Shown: positions 1-11,638 of the stretch, in pieces
Numbering within the stretch: position 1 is the first letter of the stretch
How the letters are laid out: the number at the start of each line of letters is the position of its first letter
Assembly (NCBI GenBank): GCA_016871335.1
Contig: VFZF01000006.1
Span: 62,001-126,000 of the forward strand
Reading direction: 5' to 3'
Length of the DNA: 64,000 nucleotides
Source: Acidimicrobiia bacterium
GTDB lineage: Bacteria > Acidobacteriota > Vicinamibacteria > Vicinamibacterales > SCN-69-37
Translations under genes and position numbers: made by a program
The notes under the pieces: generated by a model
Told to the model about the DNA's origin: nothing
Databases searched by the model: none
The model's input: only the letters and a program-made list of their open reading frames with translations

Positions 1-703
1 TCCCGCGGTCGGCCTGCTCGAACTTCCCGGTCTGTTTGTCGGTCGCGCCGGTGAAGGCGCCGCGCTCGTGGCCGAACAACTCCGACTCAATCAACTCCTC
101 GGGAATGGCCGCGCAGTTCACCTGGATAAAACGTTCCTTCGCCCGCAGGCTGTTGCGGTGGATGGCTCGCGCGATGAGTTCCTTGCCCGCGCCGCTTTCG
201 CCCAGAATCAGCACCGTCGCGTTCGTCGGCGCGGCCTTGCGCACCTGGTCCATCACGCGTTTGAGCCCCGATGTGTCGCCGATCACCTGGTGCCGCGTCT
301 CGAGGGCGGACCGCAGTTGACGATTCTCCCGGCGCAGGCTGCCGAGTTCGAGGCCCTCGCGCACCGCATCGATGACGTAATCCTTCGACAGCGGCTTTTC
401 GATGAAGCGGAACGCGCCGAGGCGTCCGGCTTCAAGCGCGGTGGCCGTGGTGCCGTGCGCGGAGACGATCACGACGGGCAGGGCGTCGTTGATGCCCCGC
501 AGGCGGCTGAGCGCCTCAAGGCCGTCCATGCCAGGCATCTTGACGTCGAGAAACACCAGGTCCGGATGTTCCCGCTCCACCATCGTCAGGCCCTCCTGGC
601 CCGAGCCTGCCACGATCACGTCGTGGCCGTCGTACTCCAGCAGCATCCGCATGGTGTCGCGGATTGCGGTTTCGTCATCTACCACCAGGATGCGTGCCTT
701 CAT
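1..703 (-). CDS. Sigma-54-dependent response regulator, NtrC family (3' end cut by window edge)
   Basis: Two-component activator that, when phosphorylated, would remodel sigma-54 RNA polymerase. The visible 234 residues start MKARILVVDDETAIRD and contain a receiver domain (about 1-120) with acidic pair D9/D10 and phospho-acceptor D53 in FLDVKMPGMDG. An AAA+ domain follows, with Walker A GESGAGKE and the sigma-54 contact motif GAFTGA. The rest of the AAA+ domain and any HTH lie beyond base 1. The ATG at 703 overlaps the TGA of the HtrA-like protease by four bases (ATGA), so the two are probably translationally coupled. This suggests a link to envelope stress, which is inference. No histidine kinase is visible in the window. 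Confidence 0.93.
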   Translation of the reverse strand, partial: MKARILVVDDETAIRDTMRMLLEYDGHDVIVAGSGQEGLTMVEREHPDLVFLDVKMPGMDGLEALSRLRGINDALPVVIVSAHGTTATALEAGRLGAFRFIEKPLSKDYVIDAVREGLELGSLRRENRQLRSALETRHQVIGDTSGLKRVMDQVRKAAPTNATVLILGESGAGKELIARAIHRNSLRAKERFIQVNCAAIPEELIESELFGHERGAFTGATDKQTGKFEQADRG

Positions 704-2184
704 GCGGGGTCCAGGGTCACGGCGTGAATCGCCCGTTCATGGGTCAGCGGGTCGAAGACGTAGACCGCCGCCACGGTACCGGGCGCCAGCGTGGCAACCA
801 GTCGTTGAAAATCGGCGACTGATGTCACCTTCTGTCGATTGAGTTCAATGATGATGTGGCCACGGCGCACCCGGGCCTGACGTGCGGGACCGGCGGTGTC
901 GACGTCGAGCACCTGCACGCCCTTCAACGTGTCGGGCAGGGCGAACCGCCGGATGGTGGCGGCGTCCAGGTCGCGGACCGTCACGCCGAGCGGCCCCTGT
1001 TCGGGACTCAGGACCGAGCGAACGCCGCCGGGGACACTGGCCGCCCGCACCGTCGACGGCAACGACCGCTCCGTGAGCTTGACGGACACGGCGAACGTGC
1101 CTGCATCCCGCGAGACGTCGAGGCGTACCACCGTGCCCGGCACCCGGGCCGCGATCGCACGGATGAGGGCCTGATCGTCGGGAATGGGCTGTCCATCAAT
1201 CGCCGTGATCACGTCGTAGGGGCGCAGCCCGGCCCGCGCGGCCGGCGTGCCGTCGGGCACCTCCTGAATCAGCGCGCCCCGGTCGGTGCCCAGCGACAAG
1301 GCCGCCTTCAACCCCGGCGTCGCCGTCGTCAGCATCACGCCCGCGTACCCACGGGACACGCGGCCGCGCTCGCGGAGTTGCGGCAGGACGGACAGCACCT
1401 GATTGATCGGAATTGCAAACCCGATACTCTGCGCCTGAGAACTGATGGCGGTCGTCATCCCCACGACCTCTCCCGCGCTGTTGATGAGCGGACCTCCGCT
1501 GTTGCCGAAGCTGATCGCGGCATCCGTCTGGATAAACGCATCCAGGCTCTGATCGAACAATTTGCGACCGAGGAAGCTGACGACGCCCACCGTCACGCTG
1601 TGGACGTAGCCCAGCGGATTACCAATCGCACACACCCATTCACCCACTTTGATCGTTGAGGAGTCACCGAGTGGGGCCGCCGGCAACAGCCCATTCGTCG
1701 ACACATGCAGCAGCGCCACATCGATTGCGGGATCAATGCCGACCACCGTCGCCCGGAGCGCGCGGCCGTCGTTGAGGCTCACCGTGACGCGGTCGGCCCC
1801 TTCGATGACGTGGTGATTGGTCAGGATGTACCCGGCAGGGTCGATGATGAACCCGCTGCCGGAGCCCTCGCGCGGAACGCCGTTCTCATCCGACATCTCG
1901 CGCTGGAACCGGCGAGGCGTCTGCCGTCCACGTTCTTCCCTGGCCACGGCATCCACGTTCACCACAGTGCCGTTGAGCCGTGCGGCCACCTCGGCGAAAT
2001 CGACCGCGGCCCCCGTGGGGCGCACCGATGGCGCCACCGAGATCGACAGTGGATGGGTTTCAAGTGCCGCCGGTGCAAGCACACCACGACGCACGCCACC
2101 AGGAGCGCCTCCCGCAGCCACCAGGCCCAACAGGAAACTCACCACAGCCGCAAGGCCGACCGCCGTCGCTGCATGCACTTTCAT
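700..2184 (-). CDS. HtrA/DegP-type periplasmic serine protease with two PDZ domains
   Basis: Envelope quality-control protease of 494 residues, the usual size for DegP/DegQ relatives. An N-terminal hydrophobic segment (about residues 8-26) serves as signal or anchor. The trypsin-like domain carries the triad H125 (TNHHV), D155 (DPAIDVALL) and S229 (GNSGGP). Two PDZ-like domains follow, at about 285-375 and 395-490, with carboxylate-binding loops and the GHIIIELN type of segment. It begins 5 bases after the ligA stop and overlaps the downstream NtrC-type regulator by four bases, so it sits inside the radC-metG-ligA operon. A DegS/DegQ function is equally possible; substrate cannot be told from sequence. 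Confidence 0.92.
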   Translation of the reverse strand: MKVHAATAVGLAAVVSFLLGLVAAGGAPGGVRRGVLAPAALETHPLSISVAPSVRPTGAAVDFAEVAARLNGTVVNVDAVAREERGRQTPRRFQREMSDENGVPREGSGSGFIIDPAGYILTNHHVIEGADRVTVSLNDGRALRATVVGIDPAIDVALLHVSTNGLLPAAPLGDSSTIKVGEWVCAIGNPLGYVHSVTVGVVSFLGRKLFDQSLDAFIQTDAAISFGNSGGPLINSAGEVVGMTTAISSQAQSIGFAIPINQVLSVLPQLRERGRVSRGYAGVMLTTATPGLKAALSLGTDRGALIQEVPDGTPAARAGLRPYDVITAIDGQPIPDDQALIRAIAARVPGTVVRLDVSRDAGTFAVSVKLTERSLPSTVRAASVPGGVRSVLSPEQGPLGVTVRDLDAATIRRFALPDTLKGVQVLDVDTAGPARQARVRRGHIIIELNRQKVTSVADFQRLVATLAPGTVAAVYVFDPLTHERAIHAVTLDPA

Positions 2185-2189
2185 GGGCG

Positions 2190-5266
<3,077 letters not shown>

Positions 5267-5269
5267 GAA

Positions 5270-6079
5270 TCAGACCACAGCCTTCGCGGGGGTGTCAACG
5301 CGGCGCGCGCCGAGAAAGGCGTCAAAGTTGAGGCGCAGACGCTCGCCCATCGCGACCGCTGTCACACCGCGCAATTCCGCAATGGCAGCGACGGTCTGCG
5401 TCAGAAAGGCCGGCTCGTTGCGCTTCCCGCGGAACGGCACCGGCGCCAGATAGGGCGCGTCGGTCTCCACCAGCAGACGGTCTTCCGGCAGCGTCCGGAC
5501 GACATCGCGGAGCGCGCCCGCCTTTGGAAACGTCACGATGCCTGGAATCGACAGATAAAAGCCGAGGTCCAACGCCCGCGTCGCCTCGGCCTGCGTTCCG
5601 GTAAAACAATGCATCACTCCACGCACCCGCCCCTGCCCGGCCTCGCGCAGAATCGCGTGGGTGTCTTCGGTGGCTTCGCGCGTATGTATGGCAATCGGCA
5701 GGCCGAGCTCCACCGCAAGCGCGATCTGTGCCGCAAACACCTCGTGCTGGACGTCCCGCGGCGCCTTGTCGTAGTGATACTCGAGCCCCATCTCGCCCAG
5801 CGCGACGGCATTTGCGCGGGTCGCTGCGGCGCGCACCACCCGCTGCACATCGGCAATTCGTCCCGCATAGGCGCCCGCTCGATGGGGATGCACTGCGGTC
5901 GCGTAACAGACCTCGGGCCACGCCGCCTGCACCACCGGCACACGCGCAAACTCATTCTCGGCGTCCGAGGACAGAATGCACATCACCCGAGTGATCCCAG
6001 CCGCGCGGCTGCGTGCCACCACGGCGTCGAAGTCGTCGGCAAACGCCTCGTCGGCAATGTGGCAGTGCGAGTCGACCAT
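5270..6079 (-). CDS. TatD-family metal-dependent deoxyribonuclease
   Basis: Amidohydrolase-fold nuclease of the TatD/YcfH group, implicated in 3'-5' DNA trimming and D-aminoacyl-tRNA or DNA quality control. Its 269 residues match the family. Metal ligands are visible: H5 and H7 (DSHCH), E96 (ALGEMGLE), H132 (IHTREA), H157 (MHCFTG) and D207 (ETDAPY). The ATG abuts the TAG of metG with no spacer. The metG-TatD pairing is a common bacterial arrangement, which supports the call. The cellular substrate is not known from sequence. Confidence 0.94.
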   Translation of the reverse strand: MVDSHCHIADEAFADDFDAVVARSRAAGITRVMCILSSDAENEFARVPVVQAAWPEVCYATAVHPHRAGAYAGRIADVQRVVRAAATRANAVALGEMGLEYHYDKAPRDVQHEVFAAQIALAVELGLPIAIHTREATEDTHAILREAGQGRVRGVMHCFTGTQAEATRALDLGFYLSIPGIVTFPKAGALRDVVRTLPEDRLLVETDAPYLAPVPFRGKRNEPAFLTQTVAAIAELRGVTAVAMGERLRLNFDAFLGARRVDTPAKAVV

Positions 6080-7996
6080 CTACTTGATGCGCGTGCCAGG
6101 TGCGGGCGCGTCCTCAAACGCCACCAGCGTCGCCTTGCCGCCATCAGCACTGGCCGCCAGGATCATGCCGTTGGACTCGATGCCCATCAGCGTGGCGGGC
6201 TTCAGGTTCGCGACGATAGCGACCGTGCGTCCGACCAGCGTGTCGGCTTCGTACGACTCCGCAATGCCGGCCACGAGCGTGCGCTGCTCCGAGCCGAGAT
6301 CAATCTTCAGCTTCACGAGCTTCTTCGAGTTCGGCACCTTCTCGGCTTCAAGCACCTTCGCCACGCGCAAGTCGATCTTGAGGAAGTCCTCAATCGTGAT
6401 ACGTGACTCCAGGGGCCACTCAGACGCAGGTGGTGTGGGTGGTGTGGGGTCGCTCACAACGATCTCCTTTTTCGGTTCCAGTCTTGGCCACAGGGCATCC
6501 TTCGCGGCGACCTGTCGATTGCCGGTGGTCCGCCACATGCGTGCCGTGTCCCAGGTCGTGCCCGGCGCGTCTTCTCCGAGACGCACCAGGATTTCGTGCG
6601 CTGACGCCGGGATGACCGGCGACAACATCACCGCCGCCAGGCGGAGTCCTTCGCTGGCATTCCACAGCACACGGTCAAGTGCAGCCTGGTCGTTCTCCTT
6701 GGCGAGATGCCAGGGCGCGGCAGCGGCGATGTACTCGTTGAGACGGTCCACCCATCGGAACACGGCCGCACACGCCTCATCCAGCGCCAGCCGCTCGTGC
6801 GCGTCCCGCCATTGCGCCGCCACGGCGTCAAAGGCCTCTGCGAGCAGCGGGTCGGCGCCGGTCGCCGTCAATCGTCCCTGGCGGTACCGGCCCACCATCG
6901 AGGTCAGGCGGCTCACGAGATTGCCGAGGTTGTTGGCCAGATCGGCGTTGTATTTCTCTTCGAAGCGGTCCCATGAGAAGTCGCCGTCGTTGCCAAAGAC
7001 GATCTCCTTCGTCAGGTACAACCGCAGCGGATCGGGGCCGAACTTCTCGACCGCCGCCAGCGGATCGATCACCGTTCCGAGCGACTTGCTCATCTTCTCG
7101 CCCTTGAGCAGCACCCAGCCGTGTCCGAAGATCTGCGTCGGCAACGGGAGACCGGCGCTCAGCAGCATGGCGGGCCACACCACACAGTGAAACCGCGTGA
7201 TGTCCTTGCCGACAATATGCAGAACGGTCCGGTCGGTCTCGCCTGTCTGCGTCCACCACTGGTCAAACAGCTGGTCGTCGGCGCCGAACCCCACTGCGGC
7301 GGCGTAGTTGATCAGCGCGTCGTACCAGACGTAGACCACGCTGCCCGGATCGTTCGGCAGCGGAATCCCCCAGGCCTGTCCGGCGCGGCTCACCGAGATG
7401 TCTTCGAGCCCTCCTTCGAGGAGGCGCAACATCTCGTTCTTGCGCGACTCAGGCGCCACGAAGTCCGGATGCGCCGCGTAATGCGCCAGCAGCGCGTCAC
7501 GGTAGTTCGACAGCTTGAAGAAGTAGTTCTTCTCCTTGATCCAGTCCGGCGTGGTGCGATGGACGGGACACTGCCCGTCGATCAAGCCCTTCTCCGGCTT
7601 GAACTCCTCGCACGACACACAGTACCACCCCTCGTACACCCCTTCGTAGATGTCACCGGCCGCCAGGGAGCGCCGGACCATCTCCTGCACAGCGGCCTTG
7701 TGCCGGGGTTCGGTGGTGCGGATGAAGTCATCGAACGAGACGTCGAGTCGAGCCCACACCTCGCGAAATTCCTGCTCCATGCGATCGCAGTAGGCCAGCG
7801 GATCAAGCCCGTGTTCTTTCGCGCGCTTGAAGACGTTCTGCGAGTGTTCGTCGTTGCCCATCACGAATCGTACGTCGCGGCCGACGAGACGGTGATACCG
7901 CGCGATCACATCGGCGGCAATCTTTTCGTACGCCGTGCCCAGATGGGGCCGGTTGTTGACGTAGTCGATGGCGGTGGTCAGATAGACACGGGACAT
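6080..7996 (-). CDS. metG: Methionyl-tRNA synthetase
   Basis: Charges tRNA-Met. The class I signatures are HLG(T) at residues 18-20 and KMSKS at 301-305. A zinc knuckle with C126, C129, C143 and H146 (CVSC then CPVH) marks the single-knuckle type. The alpha-helical anticodon-binding domain carries the W residues around DEACAAVFRWVDRLNEYI. A C-terminal Trbp111/EMAP-like OB domain (about 535-638) is fused, giving 638 residues and probable dimerisation. It follows radC by 18 bases and carries its own candidate -10 hexamer within the radC 3' end, so it may also be transcribed separately. Confidence 0.98.
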   Translation of the reverse strand: MSRVYLTTAIDYVNNRPHLGTAYEKIAADVIARYHRLVGRDVRFVMGNDEHSQNVFKRAKEHGLDPLAYCDRMEQEFREVWARLDVSFDDFIRTTEPRHKAAVQEMVRRSLAAGDIYEGVYEGWYCVSCEEFKPEKGLIDGQCPVHRTTPDWIKEKNYFFKLSNYRDALLAHYAAHPDFVAPESRKNEMLRLLEGGLEDISVSRAGQAWGIPLPNDPGSVVYVWYDALINYAAAVGFGADDQLFDQWWTQTGETDRTVLHIVGKDITRFHCVVWPAMLLSAGLPLPTQIFGHGWVLLKGEKMSKSLGTVIDPLAAVEKFGPDPLRLYLTKEIVFGNDGDFSWDRFEEKYNADLANNLGNLVSRLTSMVGRYRQGRLTATGADPLLAEAFDAVAAQWRDAHERLALDEACAAVFRWVDRLNEYIAAAAPWHLAKENDQAALDRVLWNASEGLRLAAVMLSPVIPASAHEILVRLGEDAPGTTWDTARMWRTTGNRQVAAKDALWPRLEPKKEIVVSDPTPPTPPASEWPLESRITIEDFLKIDLRVAKVLEAEKVPNSKKLVKLKIDLGSEQRTLVAGIAESYEADTLVGRTVAIVANLKPATLMGIESNGMILAASADGGKATLVAFEDAPAPGTRIK

Positions 7997-8014
7997 AAGG
8001 GTTGCGGTAACGCC

Positions 8015-8704
8015 CTATTGTACCAGCCCCACCGCGCGGAACGAGAAGTACTGCGTGTCGGCAAGAATCATGTGGTCCACCACCGGCACGCCGACCACGT
8101 GGCCCGCCTGTGCCAGTCGGAGCGTCAACTTGATGTCTTCCTTGCTGGGCTCAGGGTCGCCCGAGGGATGATTGTGGAACAACACCACGCCGGAGGCTCC
8201 GCCGGCAACGGCCACGCGGAAGACATCCCTGGGATGCGCCAGCGACGCATCGAGCGCCCCGACTGAGTGGATGTGGGTGCGCAGCAGGCGATGTTTGGTG
8301 TCCAGGAGGACAAGTCCGAAGCGTTCGACCGGAAACGCGCCGAAGCGCGGGAGCAGGTAGTCCGCGCTTTCGGCAGGGGTCACGAACCGAGGTCGGACGG
8401 CCGGCGGACGCGCCAGCGTCCGGCGTCCAAGCTCCACCGCGGCCTGCACCCGTGCTGCCTGCGCCTCCCCAATCCCCCGCGACTGCCTGAGTTCGTCGCG
8501 AGTCAGCCTCGTCAAACCATGCACACCGGAGGCCTGCGCCAGGAGGGCGCCGGCCAGCGTCATCGCGCTCTGTTTGGCGGCGCCATGCCCGAGGACGATG
8601 GCGAGCAATTCCTGATCGGACATCGCGACCAGACCGCCGCGCTCGAGTTTCTCGCGCGGTCCGTCTTCGGTGCGTCGCCGGGGCGGTATACTCGTGTCCT
8701 TCAT
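8015..8704 (-). CDS. radC: RadC family JAB/MPN-domain protein
   Basis: Member of the RadC (DUF2466/YicR) family, historically linked to DNA repair but of unproven activity. An N-terminal helix-hairpin-helix region (DGPREKLERGG, ELRQSRGIGEAQA) precedes the JAB metalloprotease-like domain with HNHPSGDPEPS and a downstream acidic residue. With the ATG at 8704 the protein has 229 residues, the normal RadC size. An open frame continues upstream, but that part lies antisense to the neighbouring lipoprotein and is not RadC-like. A purine-rich GAGAGAGG and AAGG precede this ATG. The start codon overlaps the start codon of the divergent lipoprotein gene within a shared CATG. Confidence 0.9.
   Translation of the reverse strand: MKDTSIPPRRRTEDGPREKLERGGLVAMSDQELLAIVLGHGAAKQSAMTLAGALLAQASGVHGLTRLTRDELRQSRGIGEAQAARVQAAVELGRRTLARPPAVRPRFVTPAESADYLLPRFGAFPVERFGLVLLDTKHRLLRTHIHSVGALDASLAHPRDVFRVAVAGGASGVVLFHNHPSGDPEPSKEDIKLTLRLAQAGHVVGVPVVDHMILADTQYFSFRAVGLVQ
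8017..8022 (-). promoter_or_regulatory. Candidate -10 hexamer for metG
   Basis: The minus strand reads TACAAT here, inside the last codons and stop of radC. A start site about 7 bases downstream would leave a leader of roughly 14 bases before the metG ATG at 7996. No clear -35 box and no strong Shine-Dalgarno are seen. Inferred from pattern only. Confidence 0.35.
8687..8692 (+). promoter_or_regulatory. Candidate -10 hexamer (TATACT) for the lipoprotein gene
   Basis: TATACT lies 10 bases before the ATG at 8703, so transcription would begin within a few bases of the start codon. No Shine-Dalgarno is evident. The hexamer sits inside an out-of-frame upstream extension and 5' of radC on the other strand. 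It fits the recurrent short-leader pattern in this window. Confidence 0.45.
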
Positions 8705-9263
8705 GCGCCGCCTTGCCTCTCTCGTGGTCCTGCTGACATCGCTGGTACTCATCACGGCGTGCTCCCAGCCGCCGCAGAAGGAGCGGGGACAAGCCGAAGG
8801 CGCCATTGCCGCCGCGCGCGAAGCGTCCGCGGAGGTGTATGCTCCCGACGAGCTGCTCGCTGCAGAGTCGGCGCTCGGCGAATACGATGCCGCCGTCACA
8901 CAAGGTGACTACCGGGCGGCGCTCAACGCCGCCCTTGCGGCGCGCGACCGCGCGTACGAGGCGGTCCGGCACGCCAGCACGGCCAAAGCCGAAGCTCGCG
9001 GACGTGCCGAACGTCTCGTCACCGAGATCGAGGTACTGACCACACAGATCAGAAATCGTCTTGCCGGTACCGCCACACCCCGCATCACGGGTGCCGGAGC
9101 GCAACGGCTCCGACAGGCGGTCGCGGCGACCTCCACGATCATGCAAGAAGCGGGCACAGCGATTGACGATGAGCAGTATCCGGTGGCGATTACGCGATTA
9201 GAGGCGGCATTGGAGGGGTTGCGGAAGGAACTCGAAGCGGCCACGCGCCGCGGGCGCCCCTGA
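8703..9263 (+). CDS. DUF4398-like outer-membrane lipoprotein
   Basis: Secreted lipoprotein of unknown role. A basic start and hydrophobic stretch (MRRLASLVVLLTSLVLITAC) end in a lipobox with the acylated cysteine at residue 20. The rest is alanine-rich and helical, with a repeat-like segment around YAPDELLAAESALGEYD and GDYRAALNAALAARDRAYEA typical of DUF4398/TPR-like helical hairpins. With the ATG at 8703 it has 186 residues; an in-frame start at 8670 would add 11 residues before the signal peptide and is less likely. It converges on the DASS transporter. Function unassigned. Confidence 0.8.
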   Translation: MRRLASLVVLLTSLVLITACSQPPQKERGQAEGAIAAAREASAEVYAPDELLAAESALGEYDAAVTQGDYRAALNAALAARDRAYEAVRHASTAKAEARGRAERLVTEIEVLTTQIRNRLAGTATPRITGAGAQRLRQAVAATSTIMQEAGTAIDDEQYPVAITRLEAALEGLRKELEAATRRGRP

Positions 9264-9305
9264 GATCTGGCAGAATGTGCCACACGTCGTGGCGGCGTGC
9301 GTGCG

Positions 9306-10829
9306 TTATCTGACGACCCACCCGAACGTCAGCACACCAACGACGATCACGACATACCCAACCACATCGAGCACGATGCCCGTCCGCATCATCGCGCCGA
9401 TGGGAATGTAGCCGCTGCTGTACACGATGGCGTTGGGCGGGGTTGAGATCGGCATCATGAACCCCATGCTGGCGCCGAACGTCGCGCCCAGCGCGGGTTC
9501 GAGCGGCGAGATCCCGGCCGCGGTGGCGACGGCAATCGCGGTGGGGACCACGACCGTGGCCGCTGCCGTGTTGGAGGCGGCCTCCGACATCAGGATGGCG
9601 ATCGCGGTGAAGACCAGGGTGAGTCCGATGGTGCCCGCCCCGGGAACGTGCCCGACCACCCATCGACCAAAGCCATCCGCCAGTCCCGTGGAATCGGCGA
9701 GCCCGCCCATGGCGAGTCCCCCGCCGAACAGCAGGATGATGCCCCAGTCGATGTGGGAGGCCTCCTCCCACGTCAGCGTGAACTTGCGCGCGCGCCAGCT
9801 GATGGGCAGAAAAAACAGCAGCAAGGCGCCAAGAATCGCGGCGACAGACTCCGGCACCATGGCCGCCACGGCCGTGGTCCATGGGTGTGTCTGCCCGAAG
9901 GTCAGCGACAGCAGGCCCGGCAGCGTCCACAACAGCACCGTCGTGCCGAAGGCGATCACCACGTTCCGCTCCCCCACAGTCATCGGGCCGAGCGCGCGCA
10001 GTTGCTCCCGGACACCCTCGGTCGCCCGCGCGCTCAGTTCGACGCCTTTTGCGGCCGGATACAACATCCAGACCACCAGCGCCGCGAGCATGACGATTAC
10101 CAGCGGCACGGCGAAGGCCATCCACCCGGCGAACGAGATGTCGATATTCGCGTTTTTGAGGAGCAGGCCCTTGCCGATCAGATTCGGCGGGGTTCCAACC
10201 GGTGTCGCCATGCCGCCAATCGACGCGGCAAAGGACGTCACGAGCATCATGGCCAGCGCGAAGCGGCGGAACGCCGGGTCATTGGTGCGGCCTCGTCCCA
10301 GTTCGGCGAGCACCGCCATGCCCAGCGGGAAAAACATCGCGGTGGTGGCCGTGTTGCTCATCCACATGGAGAGACCGGCCGCGACGCCCGCGTAGACCAC
10401 GATCAGGCGCAACGCGCTGGTCCCGATCCACGGCGAGGCCAGCGCAGAGAAAGCCATCCGCCGATCGAGTCGATGCACAAACATCGCTTCGGCGAGGATG
10501 AAGCTCCCGATGAACAGGAAGATGATCGGATCGGCAAAGGGGGCAAACGCTGCGCGCGCAGGGGCCACGCCCAGCACCACCACCAGCGTCGGCCCGAGCA
10601 GTGCGGTAGCCGCCAGCGGGATCGCCTCGGTCATCCACAGGACAATCATCAGGACGAGCACGGCGCTCAAGTTGTGCGCGGCCGGCGACACGTCCATCGG
10701 CAGCCACAACATCAGGGCCGCCAGCAGCGGTCCCAGGATCAGTCCGGCCGTACGTCGCCGCCGGTTAAACAGATCTTCAGCCGGTGAGTAACTCTCGCCG
10801 GACCCGGACGCCTCGTGGAATCGCCTCAC
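9306..10829 (-). CDS. DASS/SLC13-family sodium-coupled anion transporter
   Basis: Polytopic inner-membrane carrier of the divalent anion:Na+ symporter family (dicarboxylates, sulfate or related anions). About 12 hydrophobic segments, a conserved motif region around VLVLMIVLWMTEAIP, and glycine/threonine/proline-rich hairpin segments (SIGGMATPVGTPPN and MPISTPPNAIVYSSG) match the two SNT-type substrate sites. The chosen start is the GTG at 10829, which overlaps the dapF TGA as GTGA, giving 507 residues. The frame stays open to 11180, but that stretch is antisense-like arginine-rich sequence overlapping dapF. Coupling to dapF suggests co-expression; the transported anion is unknown. Confidence 0.88.
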   Translation of the reverse strand: MRRFHEASGSGESYSPAEDLFNRRRRTAGLILGPLLAALMLWLPMDVSPAAHNLSAVLVLMIVLWMTEAIPLAATALLGPTLVVVLGVAPARAAFAPFADPIIFLFIGSFILAEAMFVHRLDRRMAFSALASPWIGTSALRLIVVYAGVAAGLSMWMSNTATTAMFFPLGMAVLAELGRGRTNDPAFRRFALAMMLVTSFAASIGGMATPVGTPPNLIGKGLLLKNANIDISFAGWMAFAVPLVIVMLAALVVWMLYPAAKGVELSARATEGVREQLRALGPMTVGERNVVIAFGTTVLLWTLPGLLSLTFGQTHPWTTAVAAMVPESVAAILGALLLFFLPISWRARKFTLTWEEASHIDWGIILLFGGGLAMGGLADSTGLADGFGRWVVGHVPGAGTIGLTLVFTAIAILMSEAASNTAAATVVVPTAIAVATAAGISPLEPALGATFGASMGFMMPISTPPNAIVYSSGYIPIGAMMRTGIVLDVVGYVVIVVGVLTFGWVVR

Positions 10830-11635
10830 GGCATCCCCCACCACTCGATGTGACCGATCACCTCGGCCCAGCCGGTGAGCCAGACCTGCTCCGTCGTCAC
10901 CTCCACGCGCTGCGTGCCGCCTGGCGCGACCACGTCCATGGTGCCGGAGGCGCCGGCGAACGTCGCGGCGGCGACGGCGGAAGCGCAGGCCCCGGTGCCC
11001 GATGCCTCCGTGGGGCCCACGCCCCGTTCCCAAATCAGAATGCGCACGCGGTACGGGGCCTCCACGGTCGCCAGCTCGACGTTGGTGCCTTCCGGAAACC
11101 GTGGATGGATGGCCAACGCCGCGCCGACGGAGTGCAACCGCGGAACCGACACGGACGCGGCGTCCCCAAGCACCACACATTGCGGGTTGCCCATGTTGAG
11201 CACCACGCAGCGAACAGGCACACCCGCCACGTCGAGCGTCTCCTCGCGCACATCACGCGCCGGTCCCATGGCCGCGCGACACAGGATGCGGGCGCCCACC
11301 CGGCTGAAAATCTCGACCGGGCGTTCGCCGGCCTCGGTGTCGATGACCACGGTGGTGCCGGCGCCGAGATTGCGATGGCGCGCCAGCCACGCGACCACAC
11401 ACCGGATGCCGTTGCCGGAAATCTCCGAGCGGCTGCCATCGGCGTTGAGCAGGCGGGTCGCGGCGCCGCGGGGCGTCGGGCTGACCAGCATCAAGCCATC
11501 GGCGCCAATCCCTGTGTGTCGTGCGCACAACGTTCGCGCCAGGGCCGGGAGATCCGCGACCGCAGCCACGTCCCCCATCGCCGCCAGGAGGAAGTCATTG
11601 CCGTAGGCGTGCGCCTTGACGACTCGCAAGGCCAC
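10826..11635 (-). CDS. dapF: Diaminopimelate epimerase family protein (DapF-like, Ser/Ser variant)
   Basis: By family it interconverts LL- and meso-diaminopimelate for lysine and peptidoglycan synthesis. The 269-residue sequence has the two-domain fold signatures: AYGNDFLL near the N terminus, NADGSRSEISGNGIR at 64-78, NMGNPQCVV, and ERGVGPTEASGTGAC at 203-217. In characterised DapF both active-site loops carry a catalytic Cys (QCGNG and ACGSG). Here these positions read S73 (ISGNG) and S212 (ASGTG), so the classical Cys pair is absent. It may be an active variant, a related isomerase, or altered. It sits between a methyltransferase (3 bases upstream) and a transporter (4-base overlap). Confidence 0.8.
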   Translation of the reverse strand: MALRVVKAHAYGNDFLLAAMGDVAAVADLPALARTLCARHTGIGADGLMLVSPTPRGAATRLLNADGSRSEISGNGIRCVVAWLARHRNLGAGTTVVIDTEAGERPVEIFSRVGARILCRAAMGPARDVREETLDVAGVPVRCVVLNMGNPQCVVLGDAASVSVPRLHSVGAALAIHPRFPEGTNVELATVEAPYRVRILIWERGVGPTEASGTGACASAVAAATFAGASGTMDVVAPGGTQRVEVTTEQVWLTGWAEVIGHIEWWGMP

Positions 11636-11638
11636 GGC

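Noticed and set aside
9264-9305. Possible hairpin between the lipoprotein gene and the convergent transporter
   Set aside because: Pairing around GGCA/TGCC is too short and has no T run.
9648-10787. Plus-strand frame of 379 codons opposite the DASS transporter
   Set aside because: Arg/Gln/His-rich low-complexity shadow with no family signature; the transporter on the other strand has intact motifs.
10830-11180. N-terminal extension of the DASS transporter to 11180
   Set aside because: The extension overlaps dapF, is Arg/Gly-rich and lacks membrane segments; the GTG at 10829 overlapping the dapF stop is better.
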